NCBI GenBank assembly: GCA_032622095.1
Contig: CP136064.1
Coordinates: forward strand, 218,194,205 to 218,258,204
DNA from: Siphonodentalium dalli
Lineage: Eukaryota > Mollusca > Scaphopoda > Gadilida > Siphonodentaliidae
Reading direction: 5' to 3'
Length of the DNA: 64,000 nt
Shown piece after piece: positions 46,348 through 58,542 of this stretch (positions are counted from its first letter, which is position 1; the number at the start of each line of letters is the position of its first letter). A program made the translations under genes and the position numbers. The notes beneath the pieces were generated by a model. The model searched no databases, was not told where the DNA came from, and was given only the letters and a program-made list of their open reading frames with translations.

Positions 46348-46627
46348 ACTTCGTCTACAACAAAATCTTCGGCTAACTTCGGAATTTTTTTGAATCGTTA
46401 TAAAAATAACGATTGGCGGCCGAATATTAGATTATATGCGCCCAATGGACATTTTATATATATATTATCGGTATATTGAAAGAAAATAATATTGTTTTTT
46501 TCAGGACCGTATTCCTTTAAGGGATAGTGATCGTATATTTGAACCAAAATGTATGCGTTTTAATATTGATCTGTTTACGGTGTTTGGAACAAATATTTTC
46601 GACAACTAAACCCTCTCGTCCCTTTAA

Positions 46628-47415
46628 TATAATTAATATAACATCCCTCATCCAATAATCTCCAAATTGCATATCTAATTTAAATCCTAGTTACACATCA
46701 CACCGCCCCTCATCATTTGCCAATTGTACACCCTTTTTTGCTGCTTCTGTTGCAACTGCTCAATTTCTTTAAAAATTATTGAAAAAATGGTCCTCCGGCC
46801 TGCGACATTTACCTCCGATTTAGTTTTTTCGATCATCGGTCCACACCAAAATTGAGCACACGTCCCTATATAATATACCTATTTAAACCAAGTATACACG
46901 GTGGTGTAATAGAAGAACCATTAATTTAACCGTAACCGTAGCATATTTCCACGTATACGTGTACGTTTTCACGACAAATCCCCGCTGATCTGTTATTAAT
47001 GAACCAAACAATTAACATGTCAACACACTCTGGCCCGCCAATGCTACAGTGTATAAACGTAACGGGGCAAATATGCATATTATATTGACAGCTAACGAGA
47101 ACATTCATCACCAATAATCTGCTCACCCCTTTCAGTCTATACGATAGAAACTAAACGATTTGTTACTTCTAATTACCCGTACTTAATTACACTACTTGCG
47201 TGTTAATAAAGTACGACACACCCCCCCCCCAATCACAACTAAAGGTGAAACATGGGATTTAGAACATTAATATTCACTCTTACACAGTTCCACATTCAAG
47301 GTGTGTCTTGTGTAATCGTATGTCAGTTGTAACGTTGTGAAACCGCAACCGAACTGAATTATTCTATTGCTAAATAGTTCATGGGTGACCTGATGCATGC
47401 ATCTTAGTTTTCTTG
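46628..47415. other. No gene seen between Kolobok and the tandem array
   Basis: AT-rich sequence. A C-run lies at 47220. There is no recognised domain. Confidence 0.4.
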
Positions 47416-47638
47416 TTACCAATATGTAACAGAAATGCTCTTACCAACATGTGCTAATATTTCCTGTTATGTATATTGAGGAAGAAGTGGATTACATCGT
47501 TTTAATTTAATTAAAAAACAACAACATAGCAGACAGTAAAAGTAAACAATTAGACAAGGCTTTGTGATTTTAAGGCACTTGATGGTTCGAAGAATGACAT
47601 TGTACCCATTTATGCTCATCATAGTACATTCAGGACCG

Positions 47639-47720
47639 GATATATAAAATACAAACTCCAGGCAGAGTTATCTCCCATCGCTTCGCTGACATATCGCTGC
47701 CATAAGGACATTTGGTAAGG
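47639..47720 (+). promoter_or_regulatory. TATA box and first-exon/donor candidate in Y
   Basis: ATATATAAAATA at 47639-47650, then about 65 bp without a long frame, then a good donor TTTG|GTAAGG (donor at 47715-47720). About 930 bp on, in X, a CATAATTTTCAG acceptor opens a 41-bp exon candidate (48649-48689) that ends in ATG directly before GTATGT. The same pattern repeats at 52.7 and 57.8 kb. It looks like a promoter with non-coding leader exons, but no downstream coding exon was recognised. Confidence 0.3.
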
Positions 47721-48252
47721 ATTTCTTACGTGTACTTAGTTCTTATGTTTTAAGATTAAAATTGTCTATGTCTGGCTCAGTCTATGTTTCTTATCAATAC
47801 CGAAAGGATTACCATTACTGCAAACTTTTGGTGGTAAAAATAAGATAATAGGTCACATAGATGACTAAGTATAGTTCTGACGATGTGTAAATATAGATGT
47901 ATCGGTCCGCAAAGTAGGCCTACCATCCTTGTGGCAGTGCTATATCGCAGTGCTAACGTAGAGGGCGCTGCATGGAGTTTATCTTAAATATAGGTCGATA
48001 TAGGCGTAATATACCTTATTATGCGGGCTGAACTAAGCCACTGAAAGCCTTAATATTCAAGTCAGGATTTATAAATATACGGACAAGTTTTGTGGTCAGC
48101 ACGAAACAATAAAGAGCGTTCCCGATTAACATGTTCCTGTCATGACACATATAAAGAGCGTTTTGACTATCACTTTTGCGCGGAGAGAGAAATTAAGACG
48201 CATTTTAATCCTTTCATGACTGGAGCTTCCAGAAACGTTTCGAAAATCCTGT

Positions 48253-48417
48253 GCCAATACATTCTGTTATATATGTGAGTCTCACACAGAGAGCCTCGCA
48301 TATATAACATAATACATGGCCTAGCAATATTTACCTTGATCTTGTATGCCAGTGCATTCTCTTATATATGCGAGGCTCCCTATGGGAGACTCGCATATAT
48401 ACGAGAATGCACTGGCA
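48253..48417. repeat. Two related hairpins in Y (copy 1)
   Basis: The second hairpin (48347-48417) has two 34-bp arms around a 3-base loop, TGCCAGTGCATTCTCTTATA... against its reverse complement, with two mismatches. The first (48253-48320) is weaker and shares the TATATATGCGAG core. The same pair recurs at 53314-53478 and about 58375-58542. Confidence 0.85.
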
Positions 48418-49140
48418 CATTATCTTTAATTCTGCATTAGCGTAGCTCCCGTATGGAATGGGTTTAAGAGTACTGTATACCGGGTGTCAAAATCAGTATT
48501 TCCTGTATTTATGCACATATATTCTCACCATGCTGTCAATTTACTTATATATACGTCTATTTGAGATTCAAATAAACCACGTCTGTTTAAGGTCATATAT
48601 GCCGACTTAATTTGTATAGAATTTCAGGAACAGGCTCATAATTTTCAGATCGGAGAATCCAAGTGAATTCTCATTCGACGATCAACATGGTATGTTTTTG
48701 GGCCCGTGCCCTACCATATAATCACTAAGCCATTGGGAGAAATTATCAGTAAGAGAACAGTTGTAATAGCACATGAATACCAATCGCCGCCTCGGTGCTA
48801 AAATGTTCTATATCCATTTTGGCGGGAACATCAGATACGGTATTTTCTGTCGGAAAAACACAAGATATTGAGTAGAGCACATACCAGATATGAATGAGAG
48901 GCTATGGAATTATGTTCCATCTCCCGAATTAGTTTTTATGTCAGTGGTGTATTCTATCTCCACTGTTGACCAATGAATTGATTTATTATGTACCACGTGA
49001 TTCCATAAAGTTCATGGTTCTAATGTTCTATCTCGAACCGACAATGGTAAGCAATGGGAACTAAAGACCGCCAATGTGGCTGATTGGACATAATGCTTTC
49101 TTTCTCTTATATGTGAAAATCTAAATTCTCGCTGAATTCT

Positions 49141-49887
49141 TTGGCATGCAAAAACGTCTTTCTCAGGCGCCTTTATGAGTGCATCTACACACCACCATAT
49201 GACAAAAATTCGTCAGTGTTATGTAATATTATTTCGATCGAAAAGCACGACATGACGGATGCCCTAACTGAATATGTCCAATTTGGCACATTCATTCCGA
49301 AATTATCATGGAAAAGACGAATAAGATGTACTATACATAATGCAGACGAATTCGCTTGGAAATCAAGAATAAGTACTGACCCATCATTCAATCGATTTGT
49401 AAAATTACATGACACGCTGCAAGTCTCACCTATTTGGTACCTTTGTAGAAAATTCCCAAACAACAGGCGATCATACCACACACTAGCAAGTGTTATTGAA
49501 GCAACCACTTCCTCAGATGCTGGATTCTGCACGGTCTGTGAACTTTCATACACCGATATCGTAGAACATATACTCATCGATTGCCAGTATCTTGTAAATA
49601 TAAGAAACGACACGTTCTATGGTATCATTAACCAGTTTGGGGTACACCCATTCATTCTTGTTGATCGGCTATCTTCCACCAATATGGTCTTACTTCATTT
49701 ATCACTCATCAATGATGAACTGAAGTCTGTGCTGATTGATATTGACTCCTTCCTGAACTTCATGATATCGGCTACATCTCGATTGTGGCATGCATACTTT
49801 CTTCTGAAAAAGCGTGGCGTTGCTCGATCGGATACAAGAGCCGATGTTGCCCTGACCGATCCGAACACCTACTTTGATCCGCCATAG
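49141..49887 (+). pseudogene. LINE-C ORF2 C-terminal fragment (copy 1)
   Basis: An open frame of 248 codons without a proper start (it opens at the X/LINE junction, TTG). The C-terminal pattern RISTDPSFNRF, P-x-WYLCRKFPNNRRSYHTLA, then FCTVCELSYTDIVEHILIDC gives a C-x2-C-x9-H-x4-C zinc motif. This is the thumb/zinc end of an I/jockey-class ORF2. The insertion spans 49145-50293 and ends in a (TAA)n tail. Being 5'-truncated, it encodes no polymerase. The opposite-strand frame at 49185-49613 is a shadow. Confidence 0.78.
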
Positions 49888-50293
49888 ACTATCGATCAGC
49901 TCTCACAGCATGACTCTCCAACAAATCAATAATGTTACGGATCAGTTGTGATTCGTCTGCGTCTGCTATGCTTATCTTTTAAGCCAGTGGCACGGGCAGA
50001 TCGCAAATGCTTCGATTTCGATGGAGTCGCGCTTGGGCAGGATCTATCTCGATTTCTTGGATAGACTCTCATGCAATAACTGACAATATACATGTTTACA
50101 CATTGATTTTTTCTACAGATACATGCCACATGAGTTCACTTGGATTCAACTTATTGTATTATAAATGTCTTATTTTCAGGTAGCTGTGTACCACATATTG
50201 TGGTTCCATTGTATATAATTATAATGTAATATTCATGTTTGTCATTTATGTCAATCTTCATTTATGGAGGAAATAAAGATGTAATAATAATAA
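49145..50293 (+). mobile_element. LINE-C, 5'-truncated insertion in X (copy 1)
   Basis: 1149 bp absent from the isolated X copy at 29.5 kb. Left junction TTCTTTGG|CATGCAAAA, right junction TAATAATAATAA|TACAGAAAATG. The nine bases TTAACATAG of the empty site are missing, so the insertion came with a small target deletion rather than a duplication. Confidence 0.85.
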
Positions 50294-52472
50294 TACAGAA
50301 AATGACATAATGCGCCAGTTGTGTACTTTGGAATGATTTAAAAACCTAAAAACCACGCTAGCACTCACAAAAAAGCTAAATTGTTCGGCAAAGTGTTATA
50401 TCTCCAAACACACGTCAAATTTCAAGAATAATACTGACATTTAAAACAAGGCAATATAAACATATTAGCTTTTCGTTTCCAGGGATAATATGAAAACATG
50501 AGGTGAAAATAAAGCAAATATATACGAAAACCAGGTGGTCAAGTTTTCAAATCGAGTTTCCAAGAAAAAAGTAAAAATGGATATTGAACATTATAGGGTA
50601 TCGATATACCCAGCGCGCTATCGAAGTTAGTGATTAACTAATTGTTTATTTGATAACAAATATTACAATACAATATCTAAATGTTATCCGGGCGATTCCT
50701 TGGCCTCCTGGGTCGTCTTCCAGACATTGGCCAGGCCAATAACCATTTAGCTGCCACACCCAGCCGGAGTCATATTGTCCTCTGGGTTTATATTAATATT
50801 GAAATGGCAATTGGGGTTGATGAATAGATTGATGCCATTACTTCCGACAAGAGTTATACTATAGTGCTTCTCATATACATTATCGTTATTAAGGGAAGTG
50901 ACTAGTGACTAGATTTCTATTTCGTCGTTTGACACTTGGTGCAAAAAGTTTATCAGATATATGATTCAAACAATACATGGTCCGTAAATGGTTTATACGT
51001 CTAGGTTTGATAGTAGTTCCCAGTGTATATTATTTTATAGGAAGAGTACTTTTGGAATCGATGGAGTGGAGTTTAGTCGTGTTTTCTCAGCCTGTTCTCC
51101 TAAACTATCCGCACATTATATGCTTATAATATAACTTGTTATAGGTAGATAATCTACTTAGAATCACATCATTTTAAGTTGATGATGTGCTGAAAATGAG
51201 AGCGTTTTAGTCACGTCGCGACTCATAATGAGGCGATTCTAACCAGATAATGTGCGGACAATGACAAAAATAAGCCAACTCAAGACTTTTCAGGTGCCCT
51301 CTCTTTAACATGTGTTTTCACTGTGGCCCGCGTCATAAAACGAAATAACGGTTATGACTTCATTATCTGTTTATTTCATAATAAAATAATCACATTATGT
51401 ACATATTTCACATTATAGGTCGATTGTGTGCGTATTCGCGAGAGGAAATGTTGTGTTTTCGTGTGCCCAATGTTATGGCCCACCCTATCACCAATACGAT
51501 TGTTCAGTCACGAAAATCAGACACGGGAGCTGGTAGTGGTCCAATCTTCTAGCCATAAATGGAAATGATTGTGCGAAGGACGTGGGTGTCATCTAGTCTT
51601 AAGTTAACTACATGCCGAGATGTGAGTGAATAACAGTATGAATATGAGTGTATGTTAACACAGACTGAACGTCATATAGCTTGAAAGTTCTCACCCCCGG
51701 TTAAGTGGTCCTGCTGAATTGCTATGATGTTGGTGGGGCAAGCATAGGCAGTTAAGAGAATGTACCGTAATTTTTTTAAGTTGTCATTTTCGCGGTGTTT
51801 GGCTAATTCGTACGGTTTGATAACAATCCAGTTTCTGTAGGAAACATTCAAAAATGTATTAATACTGGATGTGGTGACATAAATCTAACATTTTATTTGA
51901 CACCACACATTCGTCGGGCAATATAGTATGAGAAGAATCAGATCTTTTTAGCGATCATATTCCGTTTTTGTTTTGTAAATTGGTATCACTGAGTGATTCG
52001 AATATCCTACTCAAATCAAAGACAAAGTGATCGTTGATATATTTTGATCTACAAACACATTTTCTTGGAAAGCGATGTCAGCTACATCGACACTCACCCA
52101 TGGCGTATTGTTAATGTTCTTGTTGTTGCTTCAGATTAAAAAAAAAATCGCTCAAACACTGGAAATTAAGACACGGGCAATCTCCCTTTAACTATTTGGT
52201 ATACATAGTCGATATTTACTAAGTATAACCAGTGCGCTCATCGGTTATACTATAGGAGAAAGTTGGGTTATTGCTCTTTAATTGGAATATATGATTATAT
52301 CGTTATAATGGCATTAGGGAATGACAGAACGACCGAAACGTCAAGATGTGAGTGTCTACATGTATTCGTTTTCTGGTACTTGAGTCTACATCAGCCAATA
52401 TATTGCCTCGTTTAACCTTTGATAAACAATACCCACATAAATGACATAACGATCAACATTATAGACACGTTA
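50294..52472. other. Remainder of X copy 1, no gene recognised
   Basis: It includes the 48-codon ORF at 50681-50827 (MLSGRFLGLLGRLPDIG...), also found in the other X copies. No domain was recognised. Confidence 0.4.
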
Positions 52473-53313
52473 TTACCAATATGTAACAGAAATGCTCTTA
52501 CCAACATGTGCTAATATTTCCTGTTATGTATATTGAGGAAGAAGTGGATTACATCGTTTTAATTTAATTAAAAAAAAACAACATAGCAGACAGTAAAAGT
52601 AAACAATTAGACAAGGCTTTATGATTTTAAGGCACTTGATGGTTCGAAGAATGACATTGTACCCATTTATGCTCATCATAGTACATTCAGGTCCGGATAT
52701 ATAAAATACAAACTCCAGGCAGAGTTATCTCCCATCGCTTCGCTGACATATCGCTGCCATAAGGACATTTGGTAAGGATTTCTTACGTGATCTTAGTTCT
52801 TATGTTTTAAGATTAAAATTGTCTATGTCTGGCTCAGTCTATGTTTCTTATCAATACCGAAAGGATTACCATTACTGCAAACTTTTGGTGGTAAAAATAA
52901 GATAATAGGTCACATATATAGATGACTAAATATAGTTCTGACGATGTGTAAATATAGATGTATCGGTCCGCAAAGTAGGCCTACCATCCTTGTGGCAGTG
53001 CTATATCGCAGTGCTAACGTAGAGGGCGCTGCATGGAGTTTATCTTAAATATAGGTCGATATAGGCGTAATATACCTTATTATGCGGGCTGAACTAAGCC
53101 ACTGAAAGCCTTAATATTCAAGTCAGGATTTATAAATATACGGACAAGTTTTGTGGTCAGCACGAAACAATAAAGAGCGTTCCCGATTAACATGTTCCTG
53201 TCATGACACAGATAAAGAGCGTTTCGACTATCACTTTTGCGCGGAGAGAGAAATTAAGACGCATTTTAATCCTTTCATGACTGGGGCTTCCAGAAACGTT
53301 TAGAAAATCCTGT

Positions 53314-53478
53314 GCCAATACATTCTGTTATATATGTGAGTCTCACACAGAGAGCCTCGCATATATAACATAATACATGGCCTAGCAATATTTACCTTGA
53401 TCTTGTATGCCAGTGCATTCTCTTATATATGCGAGGCTCCCTATGGGAGACTCGTATATATACGAGAATGCACTGGCA
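53314..53478. repeat. Two related hairpins in Y (copy 2)
   Basis: Same hairpin pair as 48253-48417. The right arm of the second hairpin has one extra change (CTCGTATATA for CTCGCATATA). Confidence 0.85.
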
Positions 53479-54201
53479 CATTATCTTTAATTCTGCATTA
53501 GCGTAGCTCCCGTATGGAATGGGTTTAAGAGTACTGTATACCGGGTGTCAAAATCAGTATTTCCTGTATTTATGCACATATATGCTCACCATGCTGTCAA
53601 TTTACTTATATATACGTCTATTTGAGATTCAAATAAACCACGTCTGTTTAAGGTCATATATGCCGACTTAATTTGTATAGAATTTCAGGAACAGGCTCAT
53701 AATTTTCAGATCGGAGAATCCAAGTGAATTCTCGTTCGACGATCAGCATGGTATGTTTTTGGGGCCGTGCCCTACCATATAATCACTAAGCCATTGGGAG
53801 AAATTATCAGTAAGAGAACAGTTGTAATAGCACATGAATAACAATCGCCGCCTCGGTGCTAAAATGTTCTATATCCATTTTGGCGGGAACATCAGATACG
53901 GTATTTTCTGTCGGAAAAACACAAGATATTGAGTAGAGCACATACCAGATATGAATGAGAGGCTATGGAAATATGTTCCATCTCCCGAATTAGTTTTTAT
54001 GTCAGTGGTGTATTCTATCTCCACTGTTGACCAATGAATTGATTTATTATGTACCACGTGGTTCCATAAAGTTCATGGTTCTAATGTTCTATCTCGAACC
54101 GACAATGGTAAGCAATGGGAACTAAAGACCGCCAATGTGCCTGATTGGACATAATGCTTTCTTTCTCTTATATGTGAAAATCTAAATTCTCGCTGAATTC
54201 T

Positions 54202-54948
54202 TTGGCATGCAAAAACGTCTTTCTCAGGCGCCTTTATGAGTGCATCTACACACCACCATATGACAAAAATTCGTCAGTGTTATGTAATATTATTTCGATC
54301 GAAAAGCACGACATGACGGATGCCCTAACTGAATATGTCCAATTTGGCACATTCATTCCGAAATTATCATGGAAAAGACGAATAAGATGTACTATACATA
54401 ATGCAGACGAATTCGCTTGGAAATCAAGAATAAGTACTGACCCATCATTCAATCGATTTGTAAAATTACATGACACGCTGCAAGTCTCACCTATTTGGTA
54501 CCTTTGTAGAAAATTCCCAAACAACAGGCGATCATACCACACACTAGCAAGAGTTATTGAAGCAACCACTTCCTCAGATGCTGGATTCTGCACGGTCTGT
54601 GAACTTTCATACACCGATATCGTAGAACATATACTCATCGATTGCCAGTATCTTGTAAATATAAGAAACGACATGTTCTATGGTATCATTAACCAGTTTG
54701 GGGTACACCCATTCATTCTTGTTGATCGGCTATCTTCCACCAATATGGTCTTACTTCATTCATCACTCATCAATGATGAACTGAAGTCTGTGCTGATTGA
54801 TATTGACTCCTTCCTGAACTTCATGATATCGGCTACATCTCGATTGTGGCATGCATACTTTGTTCTGAAAAAGCGTGGTGTTGCTCGATCGGATACAAGA
54901 GCCGATGTTGCCCTGACCGATCCGAACACCTACTTTGATCCGCCATAG
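54202..54948 (+). pseudogene. LINE-C ORF2 C-terminal fragment (copy 2)
   Basis: The same 248-codon frame as 49141-49887, with a few substitutions (S to R in LAxVIEA, T to M in RNDxFYG, L to S in LLHxSL, L to V in AYFxLKK). It lies at the same position in the second X and arose by tandem duplication, not by new insertion. Confidence 0.78.
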
Positions 54949-55354
54949 ACTATCGATCAGCTCTCACAGCATGACTCTCCAACAAATCAATAATGTTACG
55001 GATCAGTTGTGATTCGTCTGCGTCTGCTATGCTTATCTTTTAAGCCAGTGGCACGGGCAGATCGCAATTGCTTCGATTTCGATGGAGTCGCGCTTGGGCA
55101 GGATCTATCTCGATTTCTTGGATAGACTCTCATGCAATAACTGACAATATACATGTTTACACATGGATATTTTCTACAGATACATGCCACATGAGTTCAC
55201 TTGGAGTCAACTTATTGTATTATAAATGTCTTATTTTCAGGTAGCTGTGTACCACATATTGTGGTTCCATTGTATATAATTATAATGTAATATTCATGTT
55301 TGTCATTTATGTCAATCTTCATTTATGGAGGAAATAAAGATGTAATAATAATAA
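54206..55354 (+). mobile_element. LINE-C insertion in X (copy 2)
   Basis: Identical junctions to 49145-50293, including the TAATAATAATAA tail. Length is again 1149 bp. Confidence 0.85.
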
Positions 55355-57529
55355 TACAGAAAATGACATAATGCGCCAGTTGTGTACTTTGGAATGATTT
55401 AAAAACCTAAAAACCACGCTAGCACTCGCAAAAAAAGCTAAATTGTTCGGCAAAGTGTTATATCTCCAAACACACGTCAAATTTCAAGAATAATACTGAC
55501 ATTTAAAACAAGGCAATATAAACATATTAGCTTTTCGTTTCCAGGGATAATATGAAAACATGAGGTGAAAATAAAGCAAATATATACGAAAACCAGGTGG
55601 TTAAGTTTTCAAATCGAGTTTCCAAGAAAAAAGTAAAAATGGATATAGAACATTATAGGGTATCGATATACCCAGCGCGCTATCGAAGTTAGTGATTAAC
55701 TAATTGTTTATTTGATAACAAATATTACAATACAATATCTAAATGTTATCCGGGCGATTCCTTGGCCTCCTGGGTCGTCTTCCGGACATTGGCCAGGCCA
55801 ATAACCATTTAGCTGCCACACCCAGCCGGAGTCATATTGTCCTCTGGGTTTATATTAATATTGAAATGGCAATTGGGGTTGATGAATAGATTGATGCCAT
55901 TACTTCCGACAAGAGTTATACTATAGTGCTTCTCATATACATTATCGTTATTAAGGGGAGTGACTAGTGACTAGATTTCTATTTCCTCGTTTGACACTTG
56001 GTGCAAAAAGTTTATCAGATATATGATTCAAACAATACATGGTCCGTAAATGGTTTATACGTCTAGGTTTGATAGTAGTTCCCAGTGTATATTATTTTAT
56101 AGGAAGAGTACTTTTGGAATCGATGGAGTGGAGTTTAGTCGTGTTTTCTCAGCCTGTTCTCCTAAACTATCCGCACATTATATGCTTATAATATAACTTG
56201 TTATAGGTAGATAATCTACTTAGAATCACATCATTTTAAGTCGATGGTGTGCTGAAAATGAGAGCGTTTTAGTCACGTCACGACTCATAATGAGGCGATT
56301 CTAACCAGATAATGTGCGGACAATGACAAAAATAAGCCAACTCAAGACTTTTCAGGTGCACACTCTTTAACATGTGTTTTCACTGTGGCCCGCGTCATAA
56401 AACGAAATAACGGTTATGACTTCATTATCTGCTTATTTCATAATCAAATAATCACATTATGTACATATTTCACATTATAGGTCGATTGTGTGCGTATTCG
56501 CGAGAGGAAATGTTGTGTTTTCGTGTGCCCAATGTTATGGCCCACCCTATCACCAATACGATTGTTCAGTCACGAAAATCAGACACGGGAGCTGGTAGTG
56601 GTCCAATCTTCTAGCCATAAATGGAAATGATTGTGCGAAGGACGTGGATGTCATCTAGTCTTAAGTTAACTACATGCCGACATGTGAGTGAATAACAGTA
56701 TGAATATGAGTGTATGTTAACACAGACTGAACGTCATATAGCTTGGAAGTTCTCACCCCCGGTTAAGTGGTCCTGCTGAATTGCTATGATGTTGGTGGGG
56801 CAAGCAGAGGCAGTTAAGAGAATGTACCGTAATTTTTTTAAGTTGTCATTTTCGCGGTGTTTGGCTAATTCGTACGGCTTGATAACAATCCAGTTTCTGT
56901 AGGAAACATTCAAAAATGTATTAATACTGGATGTGGTGACATAAATCTAACATTTTATTTGACACATTCGTCGGGCAATATAGTATGAGAAGAATCAGAT
57001 CTTTTTAGCGATCATATTCCGTTTTTGTTTTGTAAATTGGTATCACTGAGTGATTCGAATATCGTACTCAAATCAAAGACAAAGTGATCGTTGATATATT
57101 TTGATCTACAAACACATTTTCTTGGAAAGCGATGTCAGCTACATCGACACTCACCCATGGCGTATTGTTAATGTTCTTGTTGTTGCTTCAGATTAAAAAA
57201 AAAATCGCTCAAACACTGGAAATTAAGACACGGGCAATCTCCCTTTAACTATTTCGTATACATAGTCGATATTTACTAAGTATAACCAGTGCGCTCATCG
57301 GTTATACTATAGGAGAAAGTTGGGTTACTGCTCTTTAATTGGAATATATGGTTATATCGTTATAATGGCATTAGGGAATGACAGAACGACCGAAACGTCA
57401 AGATGTGAGTGTCTACGTGTATTCGTTTTCTGGTACTTGAGTCTACATCAGCCAATATATTGCCTCGTTTAACCTTTGATAAACAATACCCACATAAATG
57501 ACATAGCGATCAACATTATAGACACGTTA
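55355..57529. other. Remainder of X copy 2, no gene recognised
   Basis: It carries the third copy of the 48-codon ORF (55743-55889). Its only coding difference that I noticed is synonymous (CCA to CCG). No domain was recognised. Confidence 0.4.
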
Positions 57530-58374
57530 TTACCAATATGTAACAGAAATGCTCTTACCAACATGTGCTAATATTTCCTGTTATGTATATTGGATCATAT
57601 TGAGGAAGAAGTGGATTACATCGTTTTAATTTAATTTAAAAAACAACAACATAGCAGACAGTAAAAGTAAACAATTAGACAATGCTTTATGATTTTAAGG
57701 CACTTGATGGTTCGAAGAATGACATTGTACCCATTTATGCGCATCATAGTACATTCAGGTCCGGATATATAAAATACAAACTCCAGGCAGAGTTATCTCC
57801 CATCGCTTCGCTGACATATCGCTGCCATAAGGACATTTGGTAAGGATTTATTACGTGATCTTAGTTCTTATGTTTTAAGATTAAAATTGTCTATGTCTGG
57901 CTCAGTCTATGTTTCTTATCAATACCGAAAGGATTACCATTACTGCAAACTTTTGGTGGTAAAAATAAGATAATAGGTCACATAGGTGACTAAATACAGT
58001 TCTGACGATGTGTAAATATAGATATATCGGTCCGCAAAGTAGGCCTACCATCCTTGTGGCAGTGCTATATCGCAGTGCTAACGTAGAGGGCGCTGCATGG
58101 AGTTTATCTTAAATATAGGTCGATATAGGCGTAATATACCTTATTATGCGGGCTGAACTAAGCCACTGAAAGCCTTATATTCAAGTCAGGGTTTAGAAAT
58201 ATACGGACAAGTTTTGTGGTCAGCACGAAACAATAAAGAGCGTTCCCGATTAACATATTCCTCTCATGACACAGATAAAGAGCGTTTCGACTATCACTTT
58301 TGCGCGGAGAGAGAAATTAAGACGCATTTTAATCCTTTCATGACTGGAGCTTCCAGAAACGTTTAGAAAATCCT

Positions 58375-58542
58375 GTACCAATACAATTCTGTTATATATG
58401 TGAATCTCACACAGAGAGACTCGCATATATAACATAATACATGGCCTAGCAATATTTACCTTGATCTTGTATGCCAGTGCATTCTCTTATATATGCGAGG
58501 CTCCCTATGGGAGACTCGCATATATACGAGAATGCACTGGCA
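58375..58542. repeat. Two related hairpins in Y (copy 3)
   Basis: Same pair as in the other Y copies. The second hairpin (58472-58542) matches copy 1. Confidence 0.85.

Larger units (their letters stand above)
39748..46623 (+). mobile_element. Kolobok DNA transposon, ~6.9 kb including a nested insertion
   Basis: TTAA flanks the element on both sides (39744-39747 and 46624-46627). Ends are AGGAATGAAGGCC at the left and AGGGACGAGAGGG in reverse complement at the right. The left 150 bp and parts at 44117-44345 and 46540-46623 match the 494-bp MITE at 24.7 kb. A THAP zinc-finger remnant lies at 44860-45078. THAP plus TTAA plus RRG-type ends are the Kolobok combination. The catalytic part of the transposase was not found. 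Without the nested MULE the element would be about 2.65 kb. Confidence 0.82.

Noticed and set aside
46321-46350. Hammerhead ribozyme core (CTGATGA)
   Set aside because: GCTGATGATC occurs, but there is no matching GAAA strand or three-way stem around it.
49185-49613. 142-residue minus-strand ORF (and its twin at 54246-54674)
   Set aside because: Antisense shadow of the LINE-C C-terminal frame, which has clear family motifs on the plus strand.
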